Shown: in pieces, positions 17,802-26,000 of the stretch
How positions within the stretch are numbered: position 1 is the first letter of the stretch
Layout of the letters: each line of letters begins with the position of its first letter
The notes under the pieces: model-generated
What the model saw: the letters and a program-made list of their open reading frames with translations, nothing else
The model's database searches: none
What the model was told of the DNA's origin: nothing
Position numbers and translations under genes: made by a program
Assembly (NCBI GenBank): GCA_964552195.1
Contig: CAZKFM010000002.1
Location: forward strand, 124,001 to 188,000
Source of the DNA: CAZKAP01 sp964552195
GTDB lineage: Bacteria > Bacteroidota > Bacteroidia > Flavobacteriales > Flavobacteriaceae
Direction: 5' to 3'
Length of the DNA: 64,000 bases

Positions 17802-19654
17802 TCCCCCGTGGCTTTTTTCCAGGCCATTTCACCGCCAACAACGGGCAGGTGCAGGCGGGTCCCTGACAGGTCCACCGTGAGTTCGGTACCGGGGGAAGGC
17901 CACAGAGTAAATTCGGGATCGGTGGAAAAAATCAACAGTCCGATCTGCTGGCCTTTAGGAATCACCTGATCGTCGGGCTGAAGGGCAAATCTGAGATCGT
18001 AAAAGGTACCTGGTTTCAGAGGTTCGCTGCTTCTTAAGGACTCCCGGTTCTGGGGATCGGCCCAGCCGCGGGTGATCACATTCTTCCAGATGGGAGCATT
18101 GTTATCTCCGTCCCAGGGAAGGGACACCAGCCAGACCGATAGGTTGGCGGCGGGCTTACTGGATGCCAGTCGGATTTTAATTTCAGCCAGACCGGATATG
18201 TGAAGATCGTCGCTGAGTTCAGGGCTCAGATAAAGCAGGCGATTCGGGCTGTTCAGACTTTGGGCCAGTTCACTTCCTTTGAACCGGTAGTCATCTCGTA
18301 GGGTCTCTGTTGTTTTCTTTCGACCGGTCTTCAGGGTAAGCTCACCGGCTCCGGGGGCACCGGCTTTTAAGCCCAGTTTTACCACAGAGGCTTCCGGGTG
18401 TGGGTAGTCGGGGTAAGGCGTGGGTTGGTCGCGCTTATCGCCTTCCCTAACGATGAGTGATTTAGGGTCGTTTTCCACCCCGTTTTCTACTCCGAACAGA
18501 TAGCGGGTAAACCAACGGTTCATTTCGGACAATGGAGGAGGCCCACCATGTCCGCCCTGGTGGTAGAAAATACGCGCGGGCAGGCCTTTGGACCGGGCCG
18601 CATCATAAATTCGGTAACTGTGTTCGGGCATGACGTTCCAATCGTTGAAGCCGTGCGACATAAACAAGGCGGCCTTCATGTTATCCATCTGGTTGAGGTA
18701 ATCCCTGCCTTCCCAGAAATCGTTGTAATCCCCGGTTTTTCGGTCCATGCCATTTCTGAGTTCCCCATCTCTGACGGTACGGTTGTTATAGGCCCTCTTA
18801 TCCGGTGCCCCGCTGTGTATGAAATCGTAGAGCACATCCACATCTTCGCCCAGGTATCCTCCCGGAGATCGCACCAGCCCATTGGACCGGTAGTAGTGGT
18901 AGTACGAGGTGTTGGGGGCAATGGGAATGATCGCCTCCAACCCCTCTACCCCGGTTGCGGCAGCCGCAATGGGCAGGGTTCCGTTGTATGAGGTTCCGGT
19001 CATACCGACTTTTGCTGTCGTCCAGTACGCAAAAACCTCTTCGTCTCCGTCGAGTTCCGTAAATCCCTTAGCCCTTCCGCACAGCCAGTCGATTACGGCC
19101 TTGGGGGCCAGGGATTCATTTTCGCCGCCAATGGTCGGAGCACCCTGGGAGAGCCCGGTCCCCGGAGAGGAGGAATGAACGACGATATATCCTCTAGGTA
19201 CCCAGGTGCGTATGTGCGAATTCGATATCACAGGACGGTTCACTCGGGTTTCAACCTCAGGATGTACGCGCTCTGGACCTTCTTCGCCCAATTCGTGTCG
19301 GACATCCCAGAACAATCCCTCAACCATACGTGCCGTTCCGGCGAAATAGGGACTGGTTTCATAGATTACCGGTAGTTTCAGGTTTTCCGATTCCGTTTGT
19401 TTAGGACGTGTCACCGACACGTGCATTCTATCGGGTTTCCCATCTCCGTCCGTGTCGAATGGGGCTTCCACGAACAGGTCGTGTCTTAACCAATTACTGG
19501 GATCGCTGAACTCGGGGATAACCTGGGCCTCTCCGTTCTCAATAACCGGAACGGTTATTGTTGGATAAGGCTGTTGTGCCATGGCCGCTCCGGTTAGTAT
19601 CAACAGGCAGGCCTCCAGGACGCTTTTGGGGTAAAGAAAAAGATTTCGTAACAT
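17798..19654 (-). CDS. CocE/NonD-family X-Pro dipeptidyl-peptidase-like hydrolase, secreted
   Basis: A 618-residue S15-type serine hydrolase. A signal peptide ends near residue 26 (ILTGAAMAQQP). The alpha/beta hydrolase core carries the nucleophile motif GMTGTSYNG, a putative acid in SHGFNDWNV and the histidine in HQGGHGG. A C-terminal jelly-roll domain (about 400-610) includes the family signature LPVVGGE. The family contains X-Pro dipeptidyl-peptidases and cocaine esterase; the acid DGDGKPDRM near the N-terminus is typical of the peptidase-like subgroup. Its likely job is extracytoplasmic peptide or ester cleavage. It is divergent from the next gene. Confidence 0.88.
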   Translation of the reverse strand: MLRNLFLYPKSVLEACLLILTGAAMAQQPYPTITVPVIENGEAQVIPEFSDPSNWLRHDLFVEAPFDTDGDGKPDRMHVSVTRPKQTESENLKLPVIYETSPYFAGTARMVEGLFWDVRHELGEEGPERVHPEVETRVNRPVISNSHIRTWVPRGYIVVHSSSPGTGLSQGAPTIGGENESLAPKAVIDWLCGRAKGFTELDGDEEVFAYWTTAKVGMTGTSYNGTLPIAAAATGVEGLEAIIPIAPNTSYYHYYRSNGLVRSPGGYLGEDVDVLYDFIHSGAPDKRAYNNRTVRDGELRNGMDRKTGDYNDFWEGRDYLNQMDNMKAALFMSHGFNDWNVMPEHSYRIYDAARSKGLPARIFYHQGGHGGPPPLSEMNRWFTRYLFGVENGVENDPKSLIVREGDKRDQPTPYPDYPHPEASVVKLGLKAGAPGAGELTLKTGRKKTTETLRDDYRFKGSELAQSLNSPNRLLYLSPELSDDLHISGLAEIKIRLASSKPAANLSVWLVSLPWDGDNNAPIWKNVITRGWADPQNRESLRSSEPLKPGTFYDLRFALQPDDQVIPKGQQIGLLIFSTDPEFTLWPSPGTELTVDLSGTRLHLPVVGGEMAWKKATGD

Positions 19655-19861
19655 ACAGTCAATTTACTCAACATATGGATACGGCAGCAACAATTTTAGA
19701 AACACTGTCCATTATGGGTTTATCCCTTGATTGCGAAAGGATTGAAAGGTGATGGCTCAATTAGGTCTGCAGTATTGGGTTGGAAGGCGGGAATAAGTTA
19801 TTAATTGAAATCAAAATAGATTGTAATTTATTTAACTGAATGCGGATTCGTCATTCAGCTG

Positions 19862-19869
19862 TAAATTTG
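19862..19869 (+). promoter_or_regulatory. Possible Bacteroidota -7 promoter element
   Basis: TAAATTTG matches TAnnTTTG. Transcription from it would begin around 19875-19878, right at the first in-frame ATG (19879). That supports the later ATG (19927) as the real start of the downstream secreted protein. No TTTG -33 box is obvious. Confidence 0.4.
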
Positions 19870-19926
19870 TAGTGAAAAATGAAACGGTTTGTAGAAAGAA
19901 TCGTCTCAATAGAAACGAGAAACATT

Positions 19927-20337
19927 ATGAATCGAACTTTTCTGACCATGCTGGCTTTGCTGTTACCAGTGGCCATGCTAAGCGCACAAAGTCTATCGTT
20001 TAACGAACTCCGCAAGGCGGATCAACGTTTCACGGGCACCTTCAAGTCCTACACCAGTGCCGAAGGGCATACCTTTAAGGTAGGGGATACCCTGGTTCTG
20101 GGCTCTCCCAAGGGTATGGAAAGTTGCTTTGAATATGTTTGGTCCGGTGATGGGGCAGCTGCCATACGGGACATACAGGGCCGTAAACTCAAGATCAATA
20201 AATTCCGTGTTCGTGGAAATTCGCGCTATGGGTACTATGCTGTCGCCTGGGTTCCCGGTCAGGGAAACGACTATTACCGCATCGACCTGGAAAACGCGAT
20301 TAAATATGGAGAAGTGCGCGAGTCGGGTAGTTTTTAA
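19927..20337 (+). CDS. Small secreted protein of unknown function
   Basis: A 136-residue protein starting at the ATG that opens a clean signal peptide (MNRTFLTMLALLLPVAMLSAQ). The mature part is a compact, basic, probably beta-rich domain with a TFKVGDTLVLGSP segment that resembles a small SH3-like barrel, and a C-terminal YYRIDLENAIKYGEV. No family was recognised. An in-frame ATG at 19879 would add 16 charged residues before the signal peptide and is less likely. Confidence 0.65.
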   Translation: MNRTFLTMLALLLPVAMLSAQSLSFNELRKADQRFTGTFKSYTSAEGHTFKVGDTLVLGSPKGMESCFEYVWSGDGAAAIRDIQGRKLKINKFRVRGNSRYGYYAVAWVPGQGNDYYRIDLENAIKYGEVRESGSF

Positions 20338-20461
20338 GAGGCGCTTTTTGCAAGCGATCCAGGTTATACTCACTCCGCTTTTAGCCCAGACCTGATTTCT
20401 ATTAAACGCCTGCATCCCAAGTATCATTCGGGAAGGGCGACAGTATACGGATGCGATGGGA

Positions 20462-20469
20462 TACCTTTG
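20462..20469 (+). promoter_or_regulatory. Possible -7 promoter element of the selU-selD operon
   Basis: TACCTTTG matches TAnnTTTG and lies 77 bp before the ATG chosen for selU. No -33 TTTG is seen. Confidence 0.35.
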
Positions 20470-20545
20470 ACATTTAGTGGCTAAAGGTCTTCCCGAATAC
20501 ACCGGTGGAAAGGCCTTCACCTTGTTCCACCTCCGCAACTTCGGC

Positions 20546-21568
20546 ATGAAAAGAAAACCCATAGATGAATTTCTGAACTATCAGACTAGTGTTCCCGTGC
20601 TCGATGTGCGATCCCCTGGGGAATTTCGCCTGGGCCATATTCCGGGTTCAGAATCCCTTCCCCTGTTTTCCGATCGCGAGCGCGCAGTAATCGGTACTAC
20701 TTACAAGCAGGTGGGTAAAAAGGAGGCCATCAAGGAAGGCCTGGATATAGTCGGACCCAAGATGCGCTCCTTTATAGAACAGGCCGAAGCTCTGGGTTCG
20801 GATACTTTGGCCCTGTATTGCTGGCGGGGTGGCATGCGATCCGAGAGTATGGCCTGGTTGCTGGAACGATACGGCTTTAAAACAGTGGTGCTGGAGGGTG
20901 GATATAAGGCCTATCGCCGGGCGCTAAGCCAATTCTTTATGAGCCCTCTGAACCTAACGGTGCTCACCGGCTATACAGGAAGCCAGAAGACCCGATTCCT
21001 CGCCATGCTCAGAGAAGAAGAAGCCCAGGTTATCGACCTGGAAGGATGGGCACAACATCAGGGTTCCATTTTTGGTAATGAGAAGTCGGATAGTCAGCCC
21101 AGCACAGAACACTTTCAGAACTTGCTGTTTTCGGCCTTTAAGGAGTTGGATGTCAACCGCACAATCTGGGTGGAGGATGAGAGCTTTTCGATAGGTCGCG
21201 TTAATTTGCCGGAAGGCCTGTTTCAGCAGATGAGGAGTTCGCCACATGTATTCCTGGATGTAGACAAGGCCGACCGCATTGAGTTTCTCGTTCAGGATTA
21301 CGGAGGATTGGAAACTGCCGCATTGATAGAAGCTACACGGCAAATTTCCAAGCGCCTGGGTTATGATCACGCTCAGGAGGCGGTCGACCTGATAGAAAAG
21401 GGAAGGCTGGCAGAGGCAGCAGCCATCATACTCACCTATTACGACTCCCGATACAAGAAAAATATTGAACGCAAAAAGGATCTCATTAAGATGCACTATA
21501 GGCTCAGATCAACGGAGCTTCCGTTGCTGGCAAAGCAGCTCTCTGGCCAGGAAAAACATTCTTTATGA
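20546..21568 (+). CDS. mnmH: tRNA 2-selenouridine synthase
   Basis: A 340-residue enzyme that converts 2-thiouridine to 2-selenouridine at the wobble position of tRNAs using selenophosphate. The N-terminal rhodanese domain has the catalytic cysteine in LYCWRGGMRS (Cys92). The C-terminal half is a P-loop domain, but the Walker A reads GYTGSQKT (142-149) instead of GxTGSGKT. The ATG at 20546 (MKRKPIDEFLNYQ) was chosen; an upstream start at 20477 adds 23 residues unlike the family. The stop overlaps the selD start (ATGA), so both are translated from one message. Confidence 0.92.
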   Translation: MKRKPIDEFLNYQTSVPVLDVRSPGEFRLGHIPGSESLPLFSDRERAVIGTTYKQVGKKEAIKEGLDIVGPKMRSFIEQAEALGSDTLALYCWRGGMRSESMAWLLERYGFKTVVLEGGYKAYRRALSQFFMSPLNLTVLTGYTGSQKTRFLAMLREEEAQVIDLEGWAQHQGSIFGNEKSDSQPSTEHFQNLLFSAFKELDVNRTIWVEDESFSIGRVNLPEGLFQQMRSSPHVFLDVDKADRIEFLVQDYGGLETAALIEATRQISKRLGYDHAQEAVDLIEKGRLAEAAAIILTYYDSRYKKNIERKKDLIKMHYRLRSTELPLLAKQLSGQEKHSL

Positions 21569-22611
21569 AGTATAAATTAACGGAATACAGTCATGGAGCG
21601 GGTTGTGGCTGCAAGCTCTCCCCCGCCGTATTGCAGGATATACTGGGTCGATCCGGTAGTGCTCCTGTCTTTGATCACCTGCTGGTGGGTAACGGCACCA
21701 AAGATGATGCGGCCGTGGTGGCCCTGGATGAATCGACTGCCATTGTCAGCACCACGGACTTCTTTATGCCTATAGTCGATGAACCTCATGAATTTGGTGC
21801 CATAGCGGCGACTAACGCCATCAGCGATATCTACGCCATGGGCGCTTCACCTCTGATGGCCATAGCCATACTGGGCTGGCCCATAGATAAGCTCCCATCA
21901 GAGGTGGCCGGAGAAGTGTTGGCAGGAGCTCGCGAAATCTGCACCGAGGCGGGCATTCCCCTGGCCGGCGGACACAGCATAGACGCTCCTGAGCCCATTT
22001 TCGGCCTGGCGGTTACCGGTAAAGTAGCCATCGACCGGATTAAGACGAATGAGGGCGGCAGGGAAGGGGACCTGCTGTACCTGACCAAGCCTCTGGGTGT
22101 GGGAATGGTTACGACTGCGCAGAAAAAGGGTAAGGCCTTACCGGATGACCTTGAGCTCGCGCGAAAATCCATGAGAAGTCTGAATTCCATAGGAGAGCTA
22201 TTGGGCTCACTCAGCTATGTCCACGGACTCACCGACGTAACTGGATTCGGATTGGCCGGACATCTGCTCGAATTGTGCGAGGCTGCAGGGTTGTCTGCAC
22301 AGGTGGATCTGGATCGTATACCGGTTTTCGAATTCGTTTCCCGATATCAGGAGCTGGGCTGCATACCCGGTGGAACACACCGCAACTGGGCCGCCTATGG
22401 AGACCGGATCGAGCTGCCGGAAGGAATTCCCTATCATGTGGTAGCCGACCCGCAGACCAGTGGTGGTTTACTGGCGAGCGTAGATCCGGATTATCGGGGG
22501 TCTTTCGAACAGGTAGCCAAAGAAAAGGGTCTGGATCTGCAGCCTTTGGGCCGATTAATCGCCACTGGAGCACACCGCACGGTCGTGTTCGGACACCGAA
22601 TTATCCTTTGA
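21565..22611 (+). CDS. selD: Selenide, water dikinase (selenophosphate synthetase)
   Basis: A 348-residue enzyme that makes selenophosphate from selenide and ATP. The N-terminal glycine-rich loop GAGCGCKLSP contains the catalytic Cys16 and Lys17, so this is the Cys form rather than the selenocysteine form. The AIRS-type fold is visible from DDAAVVALDE and TTDFFMP through GGHSIDAPEP to the C-terminal ADPQTSGGLL. It directly supplies the neighbouring selenouridine synthase. The 3' end overlaps the convergent membrane protein gene by 11 bp. Confidence 0.95.
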   Translation: MKYKLTEYSHGAGCGCKLSPAVLQDILGRSGSAPVFDHLLVGNGTKDDAAVVALDESTAIVSTTDFFMPIVDEPHEFGAIAATNAISDIYAMGASPLMAIAILGWPIDKLPSEVAGEVLAGAREICTEAGIPLAGGHSIDAPEPIFGLAVTGKVAIDRIKTNEGGREGDLLYLTKPLGVGMVTTAQKKGKALPDDLELARKSMRSLNSIGELLGSLSYVHGLTDVTGFGLAGHLLELCEAAGLSAQVDLDRIPVFEFVSRYQELGCIPGGTHRNWAAYGDRIELPEGIPYHVVADPQTSGGLLASVDPDYRGSFEQVAKEKGLDLQPLGRLIATGAHRTVVFGHRIIL

Positions 22612-23332
22612 TCAGCGCATTCATCAGATTCTGAAACCAGGGTGCCCTGCCAACGGGTTCTATAAACAATATATATAGGTTTATCCCAACAGCGATGTAG
22701 GTAGCGAGATGTCGTATTTTTCCATACTTATAGGCCGTTAACAGGGTGAGTGCAACCAACAGAAAAACGGCGAAATACGTGGGAATCATGATATCAATAT
22801 CGGGCCATTGCTCCCGGTTCATAAGGATATAGACGTTTTGCACTCCCCGGCCCAGGGCGGGAAACATGATAATAAACACCGTGGAAATTAACCACCAGGC
22901 ATGGTCTTCCAAACGTTTGCGCTTCAGTATACTCTGGATTACGGCATAACCGAATAGGATGATCATGGGAATCTCCACGGAGATGACTCCATAAAAAAAC
23001 CAGGGTTCAAAGGGACCGAAGCGATCTGGATTGGCGATGGAGGCATTGACGCTCTGTATGTCCCTGTGCATCATGCTCAGGGCGGTAAGGGCTACCCCTC
23101 CTGCCAGAAACATGCCAATGATTCCATTAGTCCGGTGCCTGTCCATTTGCCCATTGACGGCGTAATAAGGCTGTATAATCAGATAGAAGTACCAGACGGT
23201 GCCCGTCCAGTAATGTACGTGTACGGAAAAGGCGTTCTCGGTGAAATCGCCCCAATAGTCCATAAAAATTCCCAGTTGCATGATCACCATGGGAATAAGC
23301 ATCCAGAGGTAGAGGTTCTTATAGCGTTGCAT
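22601..23332 (-). CDS. Seven-helix membrane protein of unknown function
   Basis: A 243-residue protein with about seven hydrophobic helices, including a first one in YLWMLIPMVIMQLGIFMDYW and a last one around YIAVGINLYILFI. Histidines occur at helix ends (HVHYWTG, MMHRD, EDHAWW), a pattern seen in heme-binding or DUF2306-like membrane proteins, but no family is assigned. The gene is convergent with selD and overlaps it by 11 bp. Confidence 0.68.
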   Translation of the reverse strand: MQRYKNLYLWMLIPMVIMQLGIFMDYWGDFTENAFSVHVHYWTGTVWYFYLIIQPYYAVNGQMDRHRTNGIIGMFLAGGVALTALSMMHRDIQSVNASIANPDRFGPFEPWFFYGVISVEIPMIILFGYAVIQSILKRKRLEDHAWWLISTVFIIMFPALGRGVQNVYILMNREQWPDIDIMIPTYFAVFLLVALTLLTAYKYGKIRHLATYIAVGINLYILFIEPVGRAPWFQNLMNALIKG

Positions 23333-23434
23333 GGTCAGGTGTGCTCAGATTATACCTATAAGGTAAAAATTTTAAGGATACTGAGTTAAGTCGCCAGGTC
23401 GAGGACTTTTCAGAAGGAAATTCGAAAGGTTTGG

Positions 23435-24121
23435 TTAGTCCGGAGAGATCGAATCAATATGCTTTATTAACTCCTGGGACGTTTTTGCTATGAGTTGGTA
23501 ATGGCTGGTTTTCTGGCTAACCAGCGACTGATAAGTCAGAAGGAGATTTTTCAGTGTACGCAGATCTTCCGTATTGTCCAGGCTCATCTCCAGTAAATCC
23601 GAATTCTCCAGGAGCCAGGGGATGAGGTTGTCCAGGAAGAAATCCGCCTGCAATTCGTTTTTGGCCGTGCATTCCAGGACCGTTCCATCGAAAAAATCAC
23701 TCATTTTCTTCTGAAGCTCCAGATCCTCGATCAGACGGATTTTACCGGACGATTTCATGGAGTTGTAAACGGAGGCATTAGGCACATAATTCTCGATCTG
23801 GAAGAGGGCAGGAAGAAATTCTTCCGCTCGAGCCACGTCTTCATCTACCAAAGCAAGAATCAGGCTGTCGAGGGTTTGTTCGTACTGTTGATTGATCGGT
23901 ATGTGGTACTCCCGGTAGGTCCTGGTGTCATCTTCCAGCTCAGCAGCCATAGCTCCCATTAATTGTCGGGCCTCCTTGAGCTCTCCGGCTTGTTTGGACT
24001 GCTCGTTGATTGCGAAGGCGAGATAGACGCCGAGTATAACGGCGAGGAAGTTGAGTACATGGCCCAGCCAGACGTGGTTCGTTTTCACAGATGCAGGTTT
24101 TAAATCGAGATAAAAATGCAA
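23435..24121 (-). CDS. Single-pass membrane protein of unknown function (DUF6090-like)
   Basis: A 228-residue protein with one helix near residues 20-42 (HVLNFLAVILGVYLAFAINE), then a long helical periplasmic or cytoplasmic part. The sequence NEQSKQAGELKEARQLMGAMAAELEDD and the later YNSMKSSGKIRLIEDLELQKKM resemble the pattern of DUF6090-type proteins, common and uncharacterised in Flavobacteriia. No catalytic motif is visible. It is divergently placed upstream of the curli-like operon, with a 455-bp intergenic region between them. Confidence 0.68.
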   Translation of the reverse strand: MHFYLDLKPASVKTNHVWLGHVLNFLAVILGVYLAFAINEQSKQAGELKEARQLMGAMAAELEDDTRTYREYHIPINQQYEQTLDSLILALVDEDVARAEEFLPALFQIENYVPNASVYNSMKSSGKIRLIEDLELQKKMSDFFDGTVLECTAKNELQADFFLDNLIPWLLENSDLLEMSLDNTEDLRTLKNLLLTYQSLVSQKTSHYQLIAKTSQELIKHIDSISPD

Positions 24122-24576
24122 AAAAGTATCGGGCCGGGACTATACTATTAGGGGAACAGTGGCGATTGTCGATACTTACATACTGATCGTCGTCATAACG
24201 AGCGCAATCCATTTAGGTATTGGGTGGAAACACTGGTACAACCTGGCATTTAACAAAAAATTAACACACTGTTGATCGATGGTATTTACCCATTGGTCGG
24301 AACTCTTTCAAGTGAAATTGTAGGAATGGCAAAAATTCTGACAAAAAACGGTAATTAATCGACAAAAAACCGATAATGATAAATATCATATGAATTATTC
24401 TCAAAAATATATCCATTATATAGAGTATATTTCATCTTGGATAAGTCGATATCGGCGATTTATTCAGCCCCACTTACTTCCCGATACTGTGCATTGGTGT
24501 TAAGGCAAAACCAGCTATGAACCGGCTTCTTAGCCGCATAGATAATTGTAACGTAAACACTAATTAAATTTTGATC
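24122..24576. other. AT-rich regulatory region of the curli-like operon
   Basis: 455 bp with no gene, strongly AT-rich between about 24330 and 24440. It contains a tandem 21-bp near repeat starting GACAAAAAAC at 24340 and 24361, and a short inverted repeat ATGATA-AA-TATCAT (24376-24389). A near-consensus -7 element TATATTTC sits at 24425-24432 or thereabouts. These look like operator and promoter sites for the downstream operon, but no regulator is identified. Confidence 0.4.
24340..24381. repeat. Tandem direct repeat, 21-bp unit
   Basis: Two adjoining 21-bp units share the first 10 bases exactly and about 15 of 21 overall. The spacing equals two helical turns, which would place a bound protein on one face of the DNA. 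Confidence 0.6.
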
Positions 24577-25395
24577 ATGAAGAGAATCATGTTAGGTGCA
24601 TTGGCACTGCTTGTGGGCGGGGTAACCTACGCTCAGAACAACGAGAGTAAAGTGGAGCAAATGGGTGATAAGTCATTAACCACCGTTTATCAAGAAGGAA
24701 GGGACAACAACAGTTCCACCTATACCAACGGGGTCAATAACGACATCGACATCAGGCAATTGAACCGTGAGAATCAGGTTAGGGTTGAATCCAGGAATAC
24801 GGGTAGTGTCGCAGGTAGCACGAATGACAACTTTGTCAAGGTTCTACAGAACGGACGAAATAACTACTCCTCTGTTGCAGTCTGGGGCGGAGAGGACAAT
24901 GAAGTTAGTATTCGACAACTCGGAAATGACAATAATCGTGGGGATGCCCATGCCCAGTTTTTCGGAGTACCACGCACGGTACAAATTGAGGGAACACGAA
25001 ACAACGTAGACGTTCTTCAGGACGGAAATCGCAATGATGGGACCGTCGCCATTATGGAAGGTGCCTTCCGAAACGGTGTCGATGTCGATCAGATTGGAGC
25101 CGAAAATGTTTCCGGAGTCGAAGTAATTGGCGCTCAGGCCGGTAATAATCAGGTTATGGTTCGTCAAAACGGTAATGAGAACACAAGTGCCGTTTCCGTG
25201 AATGACGCTCAGCGCGGCATGGTCGATGTTTTTCAGAGCGGAACGGGACACACCAGCTCAGTTACTCAGCAGTCCTCACCTTGGAGTCTGAGTGACAAAA
25301 ACACGGCAACGGTTCGACAGTTCAACAGCAACCAGATCAGTACGGTGATTCAGCAGGGTACCAATAATAACGCCCTCGTTCGCCAGAAGAACTAA
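24577..25395 (+). CDS. Curlin-repeat amyloid subunit, CsgA-like
   Basis: A 272-residue secreted protein with a signal peptide (MLGALALLVGGVTYAQ). The mature protein is built of curlin-type repeats with the Q-x-G-x-x-N and N-x-V spacing, for example VLQNGRNN, IRQLGNDNN, VDVLQDGNRN, VRQNGNEN, VFQSGTG and VIQQGTNNN. These form the strand-turn-strand units of curli amyloid. It would be exported through CsgG and assemble on the surface into adhesive fibres for biofilms. The open frame begins at a TTG (24571), but the ATG at 24577 starts the signal peptide. A csgB-like gene follows after a strong hairpin. Confidence 0.88.
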   Translation: MKRIMLGALALLVGGVTYAQNNESKVEQMGDKSLTTVYQEGRDNNSSTYTNGVNNDIDIRQLNRENQVRVESRNTGSVAGSTNDNFVKVLQNGRNNYSSVAVWGGEDNEVSIRQLGNDNNRGDAHAQFFGVPRTVQIEGTRNNVDVLQDGNRNDGTVAIMEGAFRNGVDVDQIGAENVSGVEVIGAQAGNNQVMVRQNGNENTSAVSVNDAQRGMVDVFQSGTGHTSSVTQQSSPWSLSDKNTATVRQFNSNQISTVIQQGTNNNALVRQKN

Positions 25396-25415
25396 GAGAT
25401 TTATTCTACAAGTAT

Positions 25416-25447
25416 GAGTTGCAGGGGCAGCTTTGCTCCTGCAACTC
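25416..25447 (+). terminator. Strong intercistronic hairpin between csgA-like and csgB-like genes
   Basis: A 14-bp stem (25416-25429 with 25434-25447, one G-T pair) with a 4-nt loop, followed by a weak T-rich run. It may act as an attenuator or mRNA-stabilising element that raises the abundance of the first subunit over the second. Confidence 0.6.
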
Positions 25448-25467
25448 CTATTTATCACCTACTATCC

Positions 25468-25968
25468 ATGAATTTGATACCTCACTTTTTATTCTTCCTC
25501 CTGGGCTGTTCAGCCCTGTGTGCTCAAGGTATCATTACCGATTTGAACAGTCCTCAGGTCACATTGGCGAATTTGAGTCAGGCCGTCCCTACCTCTCCGA
25601 TCATGGGGAACATGGATTTATCCGTTTCCCAGATGGGCGCTTTGATCAATCAGGAGGGGAACGCCAATACCGTTGAACTGCAGACTTCGGCAGATACCAA
25701 CGGTGTTTTTATTGACCAGATTGGTGACGAAAACACCATTTTGCTTAATCTCAGGGCCAATCGCATCGATTACTCTGTGCGTCAGAACGGTAATAACAAT
25801 ATGCTGCTGGAGTATAATGTCCAGGCCAACAAACAACTTTTGCAGCGGCGGATCGAGCAATCGGGTAACGGTCAGAACCTGATCATTCACGGGCAAAATT
25901 CCATTATGGATCGGATGCAGATAATAATGAAGGGCTCCCAAAGCGTTATTATCAGGAATACGAACTAG
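25468..25968 (+). CDS. Curlin-repeat minor subunit, CsgB-like nucleator
   Basis: A 166-residue secreted protein with a signal peptide (MNLIPHFLFFLLGCSALCAQ). It carries fewer and less regular curlin repeats than its neighbour: VSQMGALINQEGNANTV, IDQIGDENT and VRQNGNNN. It ends with SQSVIIRNTN, a more basic tail reminiscent of CsgB, the surface-bound nucleator. The frame is open upstream to 25414, but that part spans the hairpin, so the ATG at 25468 is used. The role as nucleator is inferred from order and sequence. Confidence 0.8.
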   Translation: MNLIPHFLFFLLGCSALCAQGIITDLNSPQVTLANLSQAVPTSPIMGNMDLSVSQMGALINQEGNANTVELQTSADTNGVFIDQIGDENTILLNLRANRIDYSVRQNGNNNMLLEYNVQANKQLLQRRIEQSGNGQNLIIHGQNSIMDRMQIIMKGSQSVIIRNTN

Positions 25969-26000
25969 TAGCTCCGATACTATCGGGGCTTACGTAAAGC

